DNA from: Pontixanthobacter gangjinensis
GTDB lineage: Bacteria; Pseudomonadota; Alphaproteobacteria; Sphingomonadales; Sphingomonadaceae
Assembly (NCBI RefSeq): GCF_009827545.1
Contig: NZ_WTYS01000001.1
Location: forward strand, 62,001 to 126,000
Length of the DNA: 64,000 bases
Direction: 5' to 3'
Part shown: positions 17,861 to 27,145 of the stretch, piece after piece
How positions within the stretch are numbered: position 1 is the stretch's first letter
Layout of the letters: every line of letters starts with the position of its first letter
Program-made: the position numbers and the translations under genes
The notes under the pieces: generated by a model
What the model was told of the DNA's origin: nothing
What the model saw: only the letters and a program-made list of their open reading frames with translations
Databases searched by the model: none

Positions 17861-18958
17861 ATGACTGACAAGCCAACTCCAAAGCCATGGATCGAAGCAA
17901 TTCACGCTTATGTGCCCGGCAAAGCACACGCGGATGACGGACGTGAGTTGATAAAGCTTTCCGCGAACGAGAACCCGCTTGGCAGTTCGCCCGCTGCGAT
18001 AGACGCGCTGAGCGGGGCCAAAGTGCCTTGCGCCTATCCCGATCCTGACTCAGCCGAATTGCGCGCCGCACTTGGCACATTACACGGCATCGATCCCGCA
18101 AGGATTGTTTGCGGAACGGGTTCCGACGAACTGCTTAATCTGGCCGTTCAAGCCTATGCCGGCCCCGGCGACGAGGTGCTGTTTTCGAATTTCAGCTTCG
18201 CCGTTTACGAGATCGCGGCGCGCCGTTGCGGGGCAACACCGATAATCGCCCCCGATAGAGATTATGGCACCGATGTCAGCGCGTTGATCGCAGCGGTCAC
18301 AGAGAAAACCCGCGTGGTATTCCTCGCCAATCCCAACAACCCCACTGGCAGCTATTTGACCGCATCTGAAGTTGCACGGCTTCACGCTGCGTTACCCGCC
18401 AGTGCTCTATTCGTGCTTGACCAGGCCTACGCCGAATATCTGACCGCTGATGAGGATGACAACGGCCTCGCGCTGGCAGCCGGACACTCCAACGTCCTTG
18501 TCACTCGCACGTTCTCCAAAATTTATGGATTGGCGGGCGAACGCATTGGCTGGGCCACCGGACATTCTGACATCATAGGCTCGCTAAACCGGATTCGCGG
18601 CCCCTTCAACGTCACCAATCATGGACAAGCTGCGGCGCTTGCTGCCGTGGGCGATCAAGGTTTCGTCGCCGCCTCACGCTGCCACAATGCCCGCGAACTG
18701 GCACGTTTTGTCAAAGTGATCGAAAGCCTCGGCAATCACGGCCTGCGCCCTTTGCCAAGCAAGGCCAATTTCCTGCTGGTATTGTTCGAAGGTAGGGTCA
18801 CAGCAGAACAGGCCTATCTCGCCTTGGCGCAAGGAGGCTATGCGACGCGTTGGTTGCCCGGAGCAGGCCTGCCGCATGGTTTGCGCATAACCATCGGCAC
18901 CGCCGAGCAGATGGATGATGTCTCGCGTATTTTGCGCGGCTTGATCGAGGCGATATGA
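17861..18958 (+). CDS. hisC: Histidinol-phosphate aminotransferase
   Basis: A PLP-dependent class I/II aminotransferase that converts imidazole acetol phosphate to histidinol phosphate. The 365 aa include [12 protein letters not shown] near the N-terminus, [10 protein letters not shown], a YAEYL block and the PLP Lys in [17 protein letters not shown]. The ATG at 17861 ([20 protein letters not shown]) was preferred to an upstream in-frame start at 17759 that would overlap metX. Next to tyrC it may also serve phenylalanine/tyrosine synthesis, as broad-specificity HisC enzymes do in related bacteria. Its stop overlaps the tyrC start. Confidence 0.93.
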   Translation: MTDKPTPKPWIEAIHAYVPGKAHADDGRELIKLSANENPLGSSPAAIDALSGAKVPCAYPDPDSAELRAALGTLHGIDPARIVCGTGSDELLNLAVQAYAGPGDEVLFSNFSFAVYEIAARRCGATPIIAPDRDYGTDVSALIAAVTEKTRVVFLANPNNPTGSYLTASEVARLHAALPASALFVLDQAYAEYLTADEDDNGLALAAGHSNVLVTRTFSKIYGLAGERIGWATGHSDIIGSLNRIRGPFNVTNHGQAAALAAVGDQGFVAASRCHNARELARFVKVIESLGNHGLRPLPSKANFLLVLFEGRVTAEQAYLALAQGGYATRWLPGAGLPHGLRITIGTAEQMDDVSRILRGLIEAI

Positions 18959-19863
18959 TGGCCATCGGTAACGTCGCAATTATCGGCTTGGGGCTGCTTG
19001 GCGGATCGATTGGCCTCGCGCTTGCGAAACATTGCCCCGAAATTGCTACAACCGGGTTCGATACCGACCCAGTCACAAGAGACGCAGCGCGAGCAAGAAA
19101 TCTTGCGGGCACAATCAGCAACACCTCAATCGAAGCGGTTGCTAATGCCGATTTGGTGATATTGTGTGTGCCAGTTGGCGCGATGGGCTTTGCAGCAGAG
19201 GCAATTCGCGATGCCTTGCCCAAGAATGCGATCGTCAGCGATGTGGGCTCATCGAAACAGTCGGTGGTCGACACGCTTCGCGCGGCGCTGCCCGATCATT
19301 GCGTGATCCCTGCGCACCCGGTTGCCGGTACCGAACAGAGCGGGCCCGAAGCGGGCTTTGCCGAATTGTTTGAGCATCGCTGGTGCATTCTGACACCGTC
19401 TGCTGAAACGCCGCAAGATTCGATCGACGCGCTCAGCGAATTTTGGGAGCGGCTTGGTTCAAAAATTGAAATCATGGACGCTAAGCATCATGATCTGGTG
19501 CTGGCGGTGACAAGCCACATTCCGCATCTGATCGCTTACACCATTGTTGGCACAGCCTCTGACCTTGAAGATGTAACCCGCAGCGAGGTGATCAAATACT
19601 CTGCAGGCGGTTTTCGCGATTTTACCCGCATCGCTGCTTCAGACCCGACCATGTGGCGCGATGTTTTTCTTAACAACAAGGATGCTGTGCTGGAGATGCT
19701 TGGCCGCTTCACAGAGGATTTGACCGCGCTCCAACGCGCAATCCGCAGCGGTGATGGCGATGCGCTGCACGATTTGTTCACCCGTACCCGCGCAATTCGC
19801 CGGTCCATTATCGAACAAGGTCAGGATGATGCTCGGCCCGATTTCGGGCGCAGCGACCACTGA
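18955..19863 (+). CDS. tyrC: Prephenate/arogenate (cyclohexadienyl) dehydrogenase
   Basis: Oxidative decarboxylation step of tyrosine synthesis. An N-terminal Rossmann domain carries the motif [10 protein letters not shown] (residues 11-20), a DVGSSK loop and [11 protein letters not shown] with the catalytic His. A helical dimerisation domain contains the [10 protein letters not shown] segment. At 302 aa it is a monofunctional TyrA of normal length. Two ATG codons in tandem (18955 and 18958) are possible starts; either overlaps the hisC stop. It ends directly against the stop codon of the convergent plsC gene, without any intergenic base. Confidence 0.93.
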   Translation: MMAIGNVAIIGLGLLGGSIGLALAKHCPEIATTGFDTDPVTRDAARARNLAGTISNTSIEAVANADLVILCVPVGAMGFAAEAIRDALPKNAIVSDVGSSKQSVVDTLRAALPDHCVIPAHPVAGTEQSGPEAGFAELFEHRWCILTPSAETPQDSIDALSEFWERLGSKIEIMDAKHHDLVLAVTSHIPHLIAYTIVGTASDLEDVTRSEVIKYSAGGFRDFTRIAASDPTMWRDVFLNNKDAVLEMLGRFTEDLTALQRAIRSGDGDALHDLFTRTRAIRRSIIEQGQDDARPDFGRSDH

Positions 19864-20592
19864 TTATTCGGAAATTGTTTCCGGGGTTGGCGGCGAATTC
19901 AAAGCGTTAATTGCCGCGAGAACCCGCGCCTCAACCTCCTTACGGGGCAAACCTGGCGGAATGATTTCGCCAAATCTGTAGGTGATTGTGCCGGGCCGTT
20001 TGAGAAAGGGATGATATAGCGGACCGCTGTTCACCGCCACCGGAATGACCGGAATGCCGATCAATTTATAGAGCCCTGCAAAACCCGCTTGCAGCTTCCC
20101 GGCTTGACCATGCGGGGTGCGAGTCCCTTCAGGAAAGATTACTAAGGGGCGACCTTGCGCAGACAATGTTTTCGCAGCCGAAACCATAGCCCGCAGCGCT
20201 TTTGCACCATCGGTTCGGGCAACTGGCACCAACCCATAAACCTTGGCCGCCCAGCCCCACAGCGGGATCAGAAACAATTCGCGTTTTGCAAAGGGTGCGG
20301 GGAAATCGAAATTGGCAGGGGCATCAATCGCCTCGAAGAAACTCTCGTGGCGGATCGCGTAAAATACAGGACCATCGACGATCTCGCCTTCAATCGTAAC
20401 GTCGATACCAACCAAAACTCTGAGGCACCAACGATGGAATTGGCACCAGTCCCGAACGATCGTCTTGAGCGCTGGCACGCTGAAATACATCACCAGGACC
20501 GACCCGATTATGAAAATCGGGCTGATCAAATAGAAAATCAGATAGAAAGCAAGATTACGCAGAATGAGCAACATCGGGCCTATCCTCGCCAA
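19864..20592 (-). CDS. plsC: 1-acyl-sn-glycerol-3-phosphate acyltransferase (PlsC family)
   Basis: Makes phosphatidic acid from lysophosphatidic acid at the inner membrane. The 242 aa begin with a hydrophobic segment (about 8-38). Motif I reads RHESFFEA (H-x4-E, where the textbook motif is H-x4-D), and motif III is FPEGTRTPHGQ. PVIPVAVNSG supplies the last conserved block. It is the last gene of the ftsE-ftsX-DUF218-plsC minus-strand group; its start lies inside the preceding gene (13-bp overlap). Confidence 0.9.
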   Translation of the reverse strand: MARIGPMLLILRNLAFYLIFYLISPIFIIGSVLVMYFSVPALKTIVRDWCQFHRWCLRVLVGIDVTIEGEIVDGPVFYAIRHESFFEAIDAPANFDFPAPFAKRELFLIPLWGWAAKVYGLVPVARTDGAKALRAMVSAAKTLSAQGRPLVIFPEGTRTPHGQAGKLQAGFAGLYKLIGIPVIPVAVNSGPLYHPFLKRPGTITYRFGEIIPPGLPRKEVEARVLAAINALNSPPTPETISE

Positions 20593-21110
20593 AGACTGGA
20601 TGTGCGCGAGGCCAAATATTTGTGATATTCAAGAAATAGAATCCGCAGCGAAGGTTCTGAAGGAACCGCGTCCTCGACCACTTTGACATCACCCGGAATT
20701 GTCTGCCGCAATTCATAGGCAGCACGGCGCATGTGCCAATCGGTTGTGACCAAACGGAGCGATTTAACCTTGCCCTGTTTGACCCACTCTGCCGTCTCGG
20801 TCGCATTCCCGCGAGTATCTACTGCGCTAAATCCAAGCTCAACACAGCATTGCATGACATCCATCGGCACTTCGAATTGAGCGGCAAATTCGCCTGGCTT
20901 TACTTCCGGATCGACGCCAGTCACCAACATTGTCTTGGCCTCACCATTGGCCAGTACTTTCAGGCCGTGCTCAATCCGGCCAGCCGCCCCGGTCGGCACA
21001 ATCACCGCAGTGGTTTTCACACCAGATACTGGTTCCGGCAGGGCGATAGTGAACCAGCCAAATCCAACAAACCAGATTATTGCGGCAAGAGCGAGAATGC
21101 GCCTTATCAT
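20580..21110 (-). CDS. YdcF/DUF218 (ElyC/SanA-like) membrane protein
   Basis: 176 aa from the ATG at 21110, which overlaps the ftsX stop by 4 bp and starts with a transmembrane or signal-anchor segment (ALAAIIWFVGFGWFTIAL). DUF218 motifs follow: an Arg-Ile-x-x-Gly-Leu turn after IVPTGAAG, DTRGNATETAEW, and VTTDWHMRRAAYEL. Family members such as ElyC affect envelope integrity and lipid-linked precursor pools in E. coli. Position between ftsX and plsC supports an envelope role. Confidence 0.88.
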   Translation of the reverse strand: MIRRILALAAIIWFVGFGWFTIALPEPVSGVKTTAVIVPTGAAGRIEHGLKVLANGEAKTMLVTGVDPEVKPGEFAAQFEVPMDVMQCCVELGFSAVDTRGNATETAEWVKQGKVKSLRLVTTDWHMRRAAYELRQTIPGDVKVVEDAVPSEPSLRILFLEYHKYLASRTSSLWRG

Positions 21111-22039
21111 AGCATCCGCCTCAAGGCTGCGATCACAGTCATCCGCGCTGTCAGCATGGCCAAAGCGACCCCAATCAATGGGATTAGCGCTATCAGGATC
21201 CAATCATACCAACGCAGCGCGCCGCCAGCCATCATGCCCGACCCCAGCTCATCAAATTGCTGACCTAGCACCAGCACAGCTGCGAGTCCGAGCGCAAGCC
21301 CCACAGCGCCGCCTAGCGTTGCATCAAACCCAATCGAGCGTTCGAATATCCGCGCAATTTGTGTGTCGGTGCCGCCGAGCAAATGGACAATCTCAATCGT
21401 GTCCTGATTGGTGCCAAGAGCAGACCGTGCTGCAAGCCAGACCGCTGCCGCGCTGGTTAAGCCTAGCAAAATGACCAAAGCCGCAGATAACCATTGAAGC
21501 GAAGCGATTGCTGAGAACACCGGCCCAAGCCAGCTCGACTGCGCATCGAGCCGCGCCGCCGGGGCCTCGATGGCCAGAATTCCGCGCAGCGTGTTCAGTG
21601 TTCGCTCGCTGGCGTCATCGCGCAGGCGGACGTCGATCAGCGCCGGAACAGGCACTGCCTCATTATCTGCTCCCACCCCCAACCATGGCTCTAGCAGTGC
21701 ATCCAGTTCTTCGTCCGGCACACGGCGAATGGTTGCGACTTCAGGCCGCGCTGCCAATGCCATTTCGGCGGCCAACGCTTGGCGGTTGCGTTCTGCACTC
21801 GACGCATCGACAATCTGCACTGTAACCCCCCCAGCGAGTTCTGAACGGGCGTTGCTCGCAACGTTGTTGAGCGCCAAACCGCCCGCCGCCGCGATTACCG
21901 TCAACGTAATCATGATCGCGATCACCCAAGGCATTGGGCCAGCCAATCGCGCCTGAGGCACCAATTGTGCGGCGCGCTCCCCCCGAAACGGGTTTAAACC
22001 GCGCGCTGTCTTGCTCCCTATTGCGGGTGGCTTCTTCAT
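21107..22039 (-). CDS. ftsX: Cell division protein FtsX
   Basis: Permease-like partner of FtsE that couples divisome state to peptidoglycan hydrolase activation. The 310 aa have a cytoplasmic N-terminus, a first membrane segment (about residues 36-57), a large extracytoplasmic loop (about 58-165) and three more hydrophobic segments in the C-terminal half, the usual FtsX layout. Sequence is poorly conserved in this family, so the call leans on topology and on the 4-bp overlap with ftsE. Confidence 0.92.
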   Translation of the reverse strand: MKKPPAIGSKTARGLNPFRGERAAQLVPQARLAGPMPWVIAIMITLTVIAAAGGLALNNVASNARSELAGGVTVQIVDASSAERNRQALAAEMALAARPEVATIRRVPDEELDALLEPWLGVGADNEAVPVPALIDVRLRDDASERTLNTLRGILAIEAPAARLDAQSSWLGPVFSAIASLQWLSAALVILLGLTSAAAVWLAARSALGTNQDTIEIVHLLGGTDTQIARIFERSIGFDATLGGAVGLALGLAAVLVLGQQFDELGSGMMAGGALRWYDWILIALIPLIGVALAMLTARMTVIAALRRML

Positions 22040-22761
22040 AAATTGCCCCCTGACGCACGCGGCGGATAGCGTAGCGCACCAGTCGGATCAGATAAGCGCC
22101 CCTTATCAAGCCGCATAATTAGCGAAGCTGGCACTTTCTTAAGCAAGTGCACGTCATGCGTTGCCACCACCACAGTGGTCCCGAGCCGGTTGAGTGATTC
22201 GAACAAGCGCAACAATTTAAGCGCCATGTCCGGATCGACATTGCCGGTTGGCTCATCGGCGACAAGCATATCGGGCCGCCCAATAACAGCCCGAGCAATA
22301 GCGACTCGTTGCTGTTCACCGCCCGAAAGCGTCGCCGGCAGCGCATCCAGTCGCTCTGCAAGTCCAACCCAGTCGAGCATATCAGTGACCGGTTTACGCA
22401 AATCTGCCTCGCGCACTCCGGAAACACGCAGTGGCAGCGCCACATTATCAAACGCCGATAGGTGCGGCACCAGGCGGAAGTCCTGAAACACCACGCCCAG
22501 CCTCCTGCGGAAATTAGGCAGGCGGCGGCGCGGCATCGTGATTACATCGGTTCCAAACATGCGGATCGCACCGCGCGACGGCCGCTGCGCCAGATACATC
22601 AACTTCAATAGGGACGTTTTACCCGCCCCGCTTGCGCCGGTTAGGAAATAGAAGCTGCCGGGGAAAAGCGTAAAAGAAACATCGCTCAAAACTTCCTTAT
22701 CGGTGCCGTAGCGCAGCCCAACATTATCAAATGTGACGCCTTCACCATCGCTCACACTCAT
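22036..22761 (-). CDS. ftsE: Cell division ATP-binding protein FtsE
   Basis: ABC ATPase working with FtsX at the septum. Walker A is GASGAGKTS, the signature [14 protein letters not shown], and Walker [13 protein letters not shown], followed by ATHDVHLL. The ATG at 22761 (MSVSDGEGV) was preferred over a GTG three codons upstream. The leader contains a perfect 15-bp tandem duplication. ftsE heads the four-gene group ftsE-ftsX-DUF218-plsC. Confidence 0.95.
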   Translation of the reverse strand: MSVSDGEGVTFDNVGLRYGTDKEVLSDVSFTLFPGSFYFLTGASGAGKTSLLKLMYLAQRPSRGAIRMFGTDVITMPRRRLPNFRRRLGVVFQDFRLVPHLSAFDNVALPLRVSGVREADLRKPVTDMLDWVGLAERLDALPATLSGGEQQRVAIARAVIGRPDMLVADEPTGNVDPDMALKLLRLFESLNRLGTTVVVATHDVHLLKKVPASLIMRLDKGRLSDPTGALRYPPRASGGNL

Positions 22762-22775
22762 GCAATGCACCGTTT

Positions 22776-22805
22776 TTTCACGTTTTTAGGTTTCACGTTT
22801 TTAGG
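22776..22805. repeat. 15-bp tandem duplication in the ftsE leader
   Basis: TTTCACGTTTTTAGG occurs twice in direct succession (22776-22790 and 22791-22805), starting 15 bp upstream of the ftsE ATG on the minus strand. The copies are identical, pointing to a recent slippage event. Confidence 0.9.
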
Positions 22806-22931
22806 GAGGCAATTTTTCATATCCCTTGCCCTATAGCCGTCCTTCGGTGTGGAAAAAAGCCACAGTAGTGCCTGCCCACAGTCCACAAAGCCTTGTTGCG
22901 ATTCGCACACAGTCCTAAGGAGAGGGTAACC

Positions 22932-23804
22932 ATGATTATTGCATGCCCTGCCTGTTCGACGCGATATGTCGTTCCTGACAGCGCCGTTGGCGTCGAAGGC
23001 CGGACTGTGCGCTGCGCAAAATGCCGCCACAGTTGGCATCAGGACGGGCCTGAACTCGACCTCAGCGAATTCAATACACCTAGTTCGAATGAGCCCGCCA
23101 AAAGGCCAAGTTCACAAGCGCCCGCAAGGTCGCCGGCTTCAAGTACTGCGGATAAGGCGGAGAAATCCGAGCCTGAATCCGATGTGCGCCCCGGCTTTAC
23201 TAATACCCACCGAAGCGAAAGCCCTTCGCAATCGGACGTTCGCAACGCGGCAGATGCCAATGAACCAGACAGTCCTCCCCCGCCGCCTGTCGCTACGGCT
23301 GCGCCGGCACCAGAGGTCGCCGACGACTATGAGGATGAATTTTCGCAGTTTAATTCTGAACCACCATTTAGATCACGCCGTAATCCACTAAAAGTATGGA
23401 CTGCGGCAGGCGCAGTGTTTGCAATGGTTGCGCTCGGCACTGTCGGCGCGGTTAGTTACTATGGGTTGCCGGATTGGGTTCCAATCAGCCGCCCAACATT
23501 CGCCGCGGGACAGCCCGATCTGGTGCTCGATTTTCCGGCCGACCAGCAAGACCGGCGGACCCTACCTGATGGCTCCGAGTTCTTCAGCGCAAGCGGCAAA
23601 ATTACCAATCTCGGCCGTGAAACACTGTCCGTTCCGTCAATCTTGATTGTTATGCGGGACGAGCGCGAACGCATTGTTTACAGCTGGGAAGTGCCTCCGC
23701 CTCAAGCCAATCTGGCCCCGGGCGAAGACATTACAATTAACGAAGTCATGACCGATGTGCCCAAATCCGCAAAATTTGCGGAAATTGGCTGGAAGCCGAG
23801 CTAA
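22932..23804 (+). CDS. MJ0042-type zinc-ribbon membrane protein
   Basis: 290 aa. The N-terminus [16 protein letters not shown] with CAKCRHSW about 25 residues later is the MJ0042 zinc-ribbon (two CxxC pairs). A long low-complexity stretch of Ser, Pro, Ala and Glu spans about residues 50-150. One membrane segment follows (about 163-185), and a C-terminal beta-rich domain (DUF3426-like) containing [17 protein letters not shown] faces the periplasm. Such proteins are conserved in sphingomonads without known function. The start at 22932 follows AAGGAGAGGG, a strong ribosome site. It diverges from ftsE. Confidence 0.85.
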   Translation: MIIACPACSTRYVVPDSAVGVEGRTVRCAKCRHSWHQDGPELDLSEFNTPSSNEPAKRPSSQAPARSPASSTADKAEKSEPESDVRPGFTNTHRSESPSQSDVRNAADANEPDSPPPPPVATAAPAPEVADDYEDEFSQFNSEPPFRSRRNPLKVWTAAGAVFAMVALGTVGAVSYYGLPDWVPISRPTFAAGQPDLVLDFPADQQDRRTLPDGSEFFSASGKITNLGRETLSVPSILIVMRDERERIVYSWEVPPPQANLAPGEDITINEVMTDVPKSAKFAEIGWKPS

Positions 23805-23949
23805 TCAGCAAGCTGACTTGGTGGTCGGAATTCCGGTATCATCATTAAAAATCATCGTATGACAATCGCACGCTTGCGCGGGGATAAGCGCTTTGCTAGT
23901 GGCGCGCTCCTACCAAGCGAGGCAGTCATGCTGCCTCTGCTGACTGAGT

Positions 23950-24036
23950 GCGGTCGTGGCGGAACTGGTAGACGCGCAACGTTGAGGTCGTTGTGGGCTA
24001 ACGCCCGTGGAAGTTCGAGTCTTCTCGACCGCACCA
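23950..24036 (+). tRNA. tRNA-Leu (anticodon GAG)
   Basis: An 87-nt cloverleaf with encoded CCA. The acceptor stem GCGGTCG pairs with CGACCGC, the anticodon loop TTGAGGT is closed by CAACG/CGTTG, a long class II variable arm is present, and the T-loop is GTTCGAGTC. Discriminator base A fits leucine. It stands alone between two protein genes. Confidence 0.97.
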
Positions 24037-24331
24037 AACAGTCCTGAGTGGGCTTCCGAATGTCGCTAAATGTGTGGCTGCGGCCATGAATGGCGCGGTT
24101 CTGCGCCAATTCGCTGCTGCCTTGAACAGTTTCAGGTCAGCGAAAACTCCCAAATCAAGAAATGCCAACTTTTTAACGAGCCTACCCCTGTGTCCCTTAC
24201 GCCGGGTTAGCTGAGGGTACCGCAGAGAAGTTCATAGGTCTAAAGCATCTTACAAGCCTCGAAAATTTGTGCAGGATGGTAGGCTTTACTTCCGATAAAA
24301 CTCTTCAGGCAGTTCCAGTTCACCACTTTAG

Positions 24332-24493
24332 TTTAGCAAAAGCGATATAGTAGCATCGGGACAGAAAAATTTTGATGCCGTAACGGCGGATCTTTCCACT
24401 ACAAAGACCAATACGCCGAGCCCGGATGGTAAGATTGGGGCATTGGCTGAAGGCGAATCAGTAACCGCGCCCTTCGACTGCCAGGTCAATTGA
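24332..24493 (+). pseudogene. Possible tail fragment of a DUF11-like surface protein
   Basis: A 53-codon frame without a start codon ends GALAEGESVTAPFDCQVN before TGA. The last residues resemble the end of the intact DUF11 protein at 36347-38527 (GTLSIGQTATLTYSCQVN). The match is short and partly generic for DUF11 ends, so this is a tentative reading of a decayed paralogue. Confidence 0.3.
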
Positions 24494-24664
24494 GCGCCTC
24501 GCACGTTAAGCGCCATCCGGACGCATTCTCTACACTAGAAAATTTGGCATCGACGGGCGCCCAGAAGGGCGGAGCATCGGTTTAGCCGAATTGGCCATCA
24601 ATCGCCGTATTTTTGCGGGATATGGTTGTTGCGGGCTATGGGAAGCCATTTGCGAAAAGCGAGA

Positions 24665-24755
24665 TGGAGGAGACGGAGGGATTCGAACCCTCGATAGGAT
24701 TTACTCCTATGGTTCCTTAGCAGGGAACTGGTTTCAGCCACTCACCCACGTCTCC
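24665..24755 (-). tRNA. tRNA-Ser (anticodon GCT)
   Basis: A class II tRNA of 91 nt including CCA. Acceptor GGAGACG pairs with CGTCTCC, the anticodon loop CTGCTAA is closed by GTTCC/GGAAC, a long variable arm (ATAGGA/TCCTAT) is present, and the T-arm GAGGG/CCCTC holds TTCGAAT. The discriminator position reads T, where bacterial serine tRNAs normally have G; the CCA that follows is encoded. Confidence 0.96.
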
Positions 24756-24974
24756 GGATCGCAACCTAATGCGGAACGGGCCTATAACGAGGGCATGCCA
24801 AGGCGGCAAGTAGAGTCCTGACAATCGTGCAAAATACTCCGCTTGAGACACGGAAGGCTCGGTTCATCCCGATTCCGATTCGTTTCGTCGCCGGTTCATT
24901 GCCGCTTCAGCCCCGAAGGATTCTTTTAGGCCGGTACATGTCTGCCAGTTGCTTGCGCGGACACCGGAGGAAAC

Positions 24975-25844
24975 ATGAGAATATCCAACCCCGCCAAAAT
25001 ACATTGGGCCAAGGCAAAATGTCGTGCAGCCCTTGTTGCTGCGCTGAGTGCAGCGGCGCTGATATCTTCTCCGCTTGCCGCTCAAGCGATCGAGACTGTG
25101 GATCCTAACGAAACAATCGGTGCGATTGACGGTGATTTGGCTGGAGAGAATACCGAGCAGCCTGGTGATGCGCCGATTTATGCCGACGAGCAGGTGGCAG
25201 GCACGCCCTCCACCACTCCTCCAGAACCATCATTCGGTGACAAGATGTTGACCGGCACAGAACCTCCGGCGGAAGCGCCGACTTGGTCTGACCCGGTCAT
25301 GTCATCGCCCGGTACCGCTAGTGAGGCAGGTGCGCCAGCGGATGCGCCAGCAGCTGGCGCAAACACCTACAAGGAAGATGATCTTATCGGCGCGGCAGAG
25401 GGCCTGTTTGGCAAGGGCGCTGAAGGCGTCGCCAATTTGATTCAGGATCTGCTGAAGGATCAAGGCGAACCCAATGCCTATATCGTGGGCCGCGAGGCGG
25501 GTGGGGCGTTTATTATCGGTGCGCGCTACGGCTCGGGCACGCTGTATCACAAGATTGAGGGGGAACGCCCGGTCTATTGGACTGGCCCATCCATAGGGTT
25601 CGACGCGGGGGCTAATGCGGGCAACACGTTTGTTCTCGTCTACAACCTTTATGACAGCGAAGACCTGTTCAAACGCTTTCCTGCTGGCGAAGGGCAAGCC
25701 TATCTCGTCGGCGGAATGCATGTCAGCTATATGCGGCGCGGCGATAAAGTGCTGATTCCGATCCGCGTGGGGGCGGGCCTGCGGCTGGGCATCAATGCCG
25801 GATATATGCGGTTTTCAAAAAAACAACGCTGGCTGCCATTCTAA
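24975..25844 (+). CDS. EipA-like envelope protein (DUF1134)
   Basis: 289 aa. Signal peptide to about residue 36 (ending LAAQA), a Pro/Ala/Thr-rich linker to about 130, then the DUF1134 domain: PNAYIVGREAGGAFIIGARYG, YWTGPSIGFDAGAN, FVLVYNL, and the ending GAGLRLGINAGYMRFSKK. Brucella EipA, the best studied member, is a periplasmic protein needed for envelope integrity (family knowledge). GGAGG lies just before the ATG. The stop codon lies in the first copy of a 14-bp tandem duplication. Confidence 0.9.
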   Translation: MRISNPAKIHWAKAKCRAALVAALSAAALISSPLAAQAIETVDPNETIGAIDGDLAGENTEQPGDAPIYADEQVAGTPSTTPPEPSFGDKMLTGTEPPAEAPTWSDPVMSSPGTASEAGAPADAPAAGANTYKEDDLIGAAEGLFGKGAEGVANLIQDLLKDQGEPNAYIVGREAGGAFIIGARYGSGTLYHKIEGERPVYWTGPSIGFDAGANAGNTFVLVYNLYDSEDLFKRFPAGEGQAYLVGGMHVSYMRRGDKVLIPIRVGAGLRLGINAGYMRFSKKQRWLPF

Positions 25845-25858
25845 GGCTGCCATTCTAA
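25831..25858. repeat. 14-bp tandem duplication spanning the eipA-like stop codon
   Basis: GGCTGCCATTCTAA occurs at 25831-25844 and again, identical, at 25845-25858. The first copy encodes the last residues and stop of the DUF1134 protein; the second is untranslated. Again a slippage product at a gene boundary. Confidence 0.9.
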
Positions 25859-25969
25859 GTTGGGCTAAACGCGAAAGTGCGCGACCTTCGGGTCACAGGT
25901 AAAACTGAAAGGCACAATTCGCGAATATATGTTGCTAGGACGGGCTGCTCTCGGCAATGGGGGCACATC

Positions 25970-27145
25970 ATGCTTGACCGTCTCAAACCCCAATCGCCCG
26001 ATGCGCTGCTCGCGCTGATCAAACTCTATGCCGATGATGGCCGGGCCGACAAAATCGACCTTGGCGTTGGCGTCTATCGCACGAACGAGGGTGCGACCCC
26101 CGTATTCCGCGCGATTAAGGCGGCGGAGGCCAAGCTGGTTGCCGAGCAGGACAGCAAAAGCTACCTCGGCCCCGAAGGCGATCTTGGCTTTGTCCATGCG
26201 CTGATGCCCTATATTTTCGGTAAGGACGCAACCAAACAGGGCCGGATTGAAGGGATGCAAACCCCCGGAGGAACCGGCGCAGTGCGTTTGGCAGTTGCGG
26301 TAGCGCAGAAGGCTGGCGTTACGGCGATCCATATGGGCGTGCCCAGCTGGCCCAACCATGCTCAAATCCTGTCCGATGTAAACGTCGAGACTAAAGCGTT
26401 CGACCATACCAATGCAGATGGCACTGCCAATATTGACGCTGTGCTGGAAGTAATTCGCCACGCACAGAACGGCGAAGCGGTGTTGCTGCACGGCTGCTGC
26501 CACAATCCAACCGGTATCGATTATTCGAACGAACAGTGGGACCAGATTGCCGCCGCGCTGGCCGACAGCAAGGCACTGGCCATTCTCGACATCGCCTATC
26601 AGGGGCTTGGTAACGGACTTGAGGAAGATGCCTACGGCGTACGCAAGGTCCTTTCTTCTGTGCCAGAGGCGTTGATTGCTTACAGCTGCGACAAGAATTT
26701 TGGCATGTACCGCGACCGTGTTGGTGCGCTTTATGTGATGATGGAGACCCCGGACAAGCTTGATCCGGTGCTGTCCAATCTGAACGCGTTGGCGCGGGCC
26801 AGCTGGTCGATGCCGCCTGATCATGGCGGCGCGGCGGTGCGGCTATTGCTGCGCGATCCGGATATGACCCAGCAATGGCTGGAAGAACTGGAAAACATGC
26901 GCCTGCGGATGCGTGAGGTCCGCGCTGAATTGGCCAAGGCTGGCCATGCGGGCACAGTCGATTTGCGCCCACTCGGCCGCCAAAACGGTTTGTTTTCTGT
27001 GTTGCCGTTGAGCAAGGAGCAAATCCAGGCACTGCGCGATGATCATGCGATCTACATGGCGGGCTCTGGCCGGATAAACATCGCTGGTCTGTACTTGGGC
27101 AATATCCCAAAATTCATCGATGCGTTGGCAGCTGTGACCAGCTGA
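25970..27145 (+). CDS. Aromatic/aspartate aminotransferase (class I, TyrB/AspC type)
   Basis: A PLP enzyme of 391 aa transferring amino groups between aromatic amino acids or aspartate and 2-oxo acids. The start MLDRLKPQSPDALLALIKLY and KIDLGVGVYRTNEG are typical of the TyrB/AspC subgroup. Further marks are HGCCHNPTGIDY, LDIAYQGLGNG and the PLP Lys in YSCDKNFGMYRDRVGAL. The ATG at 25970 is favoured over an upstream in-frame start at 25877 because homologues begin here. It stands alone. Substrate preference is not readable from sequence. Confidence 0.92.
   Translation: MLDRLKPQSPDALLALIKLYADDGRADKIDLGVGVYRTNEGATPVFRAIKAAEAKLVAEQDSKSYLGPEGDLGFVHALMPYIFGKDATKQGRIEGMQTPGGTGAVRLAVAVAQKAGVTAIHMGVPSWPNHAQILSDVNVETKAFDHTNADGTANIDAVLEVIRHAQNGEAVLLHGCCHNPTGIDYSNEQWDQIAAALADSKALAILDIAYQGLGNGLEEDAYGVRKVLSSVPEALIAYSCDKNFGMYRDRVGALYVMMETPDKLDPVLSNLNALARASWSMPPDHGGAAVRLLLRDPDMTQQWLEELENMRLRMREVRAELAKAGHAGTVDLRPLGRQNGLFSVLPLSKEQIQALRDDHAIYMAGSGRINIAGLYLGNIPKFIDALAAVTS

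Larger units (their letters stand above)
24037..24974. other. Gene-poor stretch around tRNA-Ser
   Basis: Apart from tRNA-Ser(GCT) at 24665-24755 and a possible protein tail fragment at 24332-24493, no feature is supported in this 0.9-kb region. Frames are short and broken. tRNA genes flank it on the left and inside, a typical setting for old insertions and deletions. Confidence 0.5.

Noticed and set aside
25865-26824. A 319-codon minus-strand frame opposite the aminotransferase gene
   Set aside because: The plus-strand frame is a complete class I aminotransferase with the PLP Lys; the antisense translation shows no domain and arises from the GC-biased third positions.
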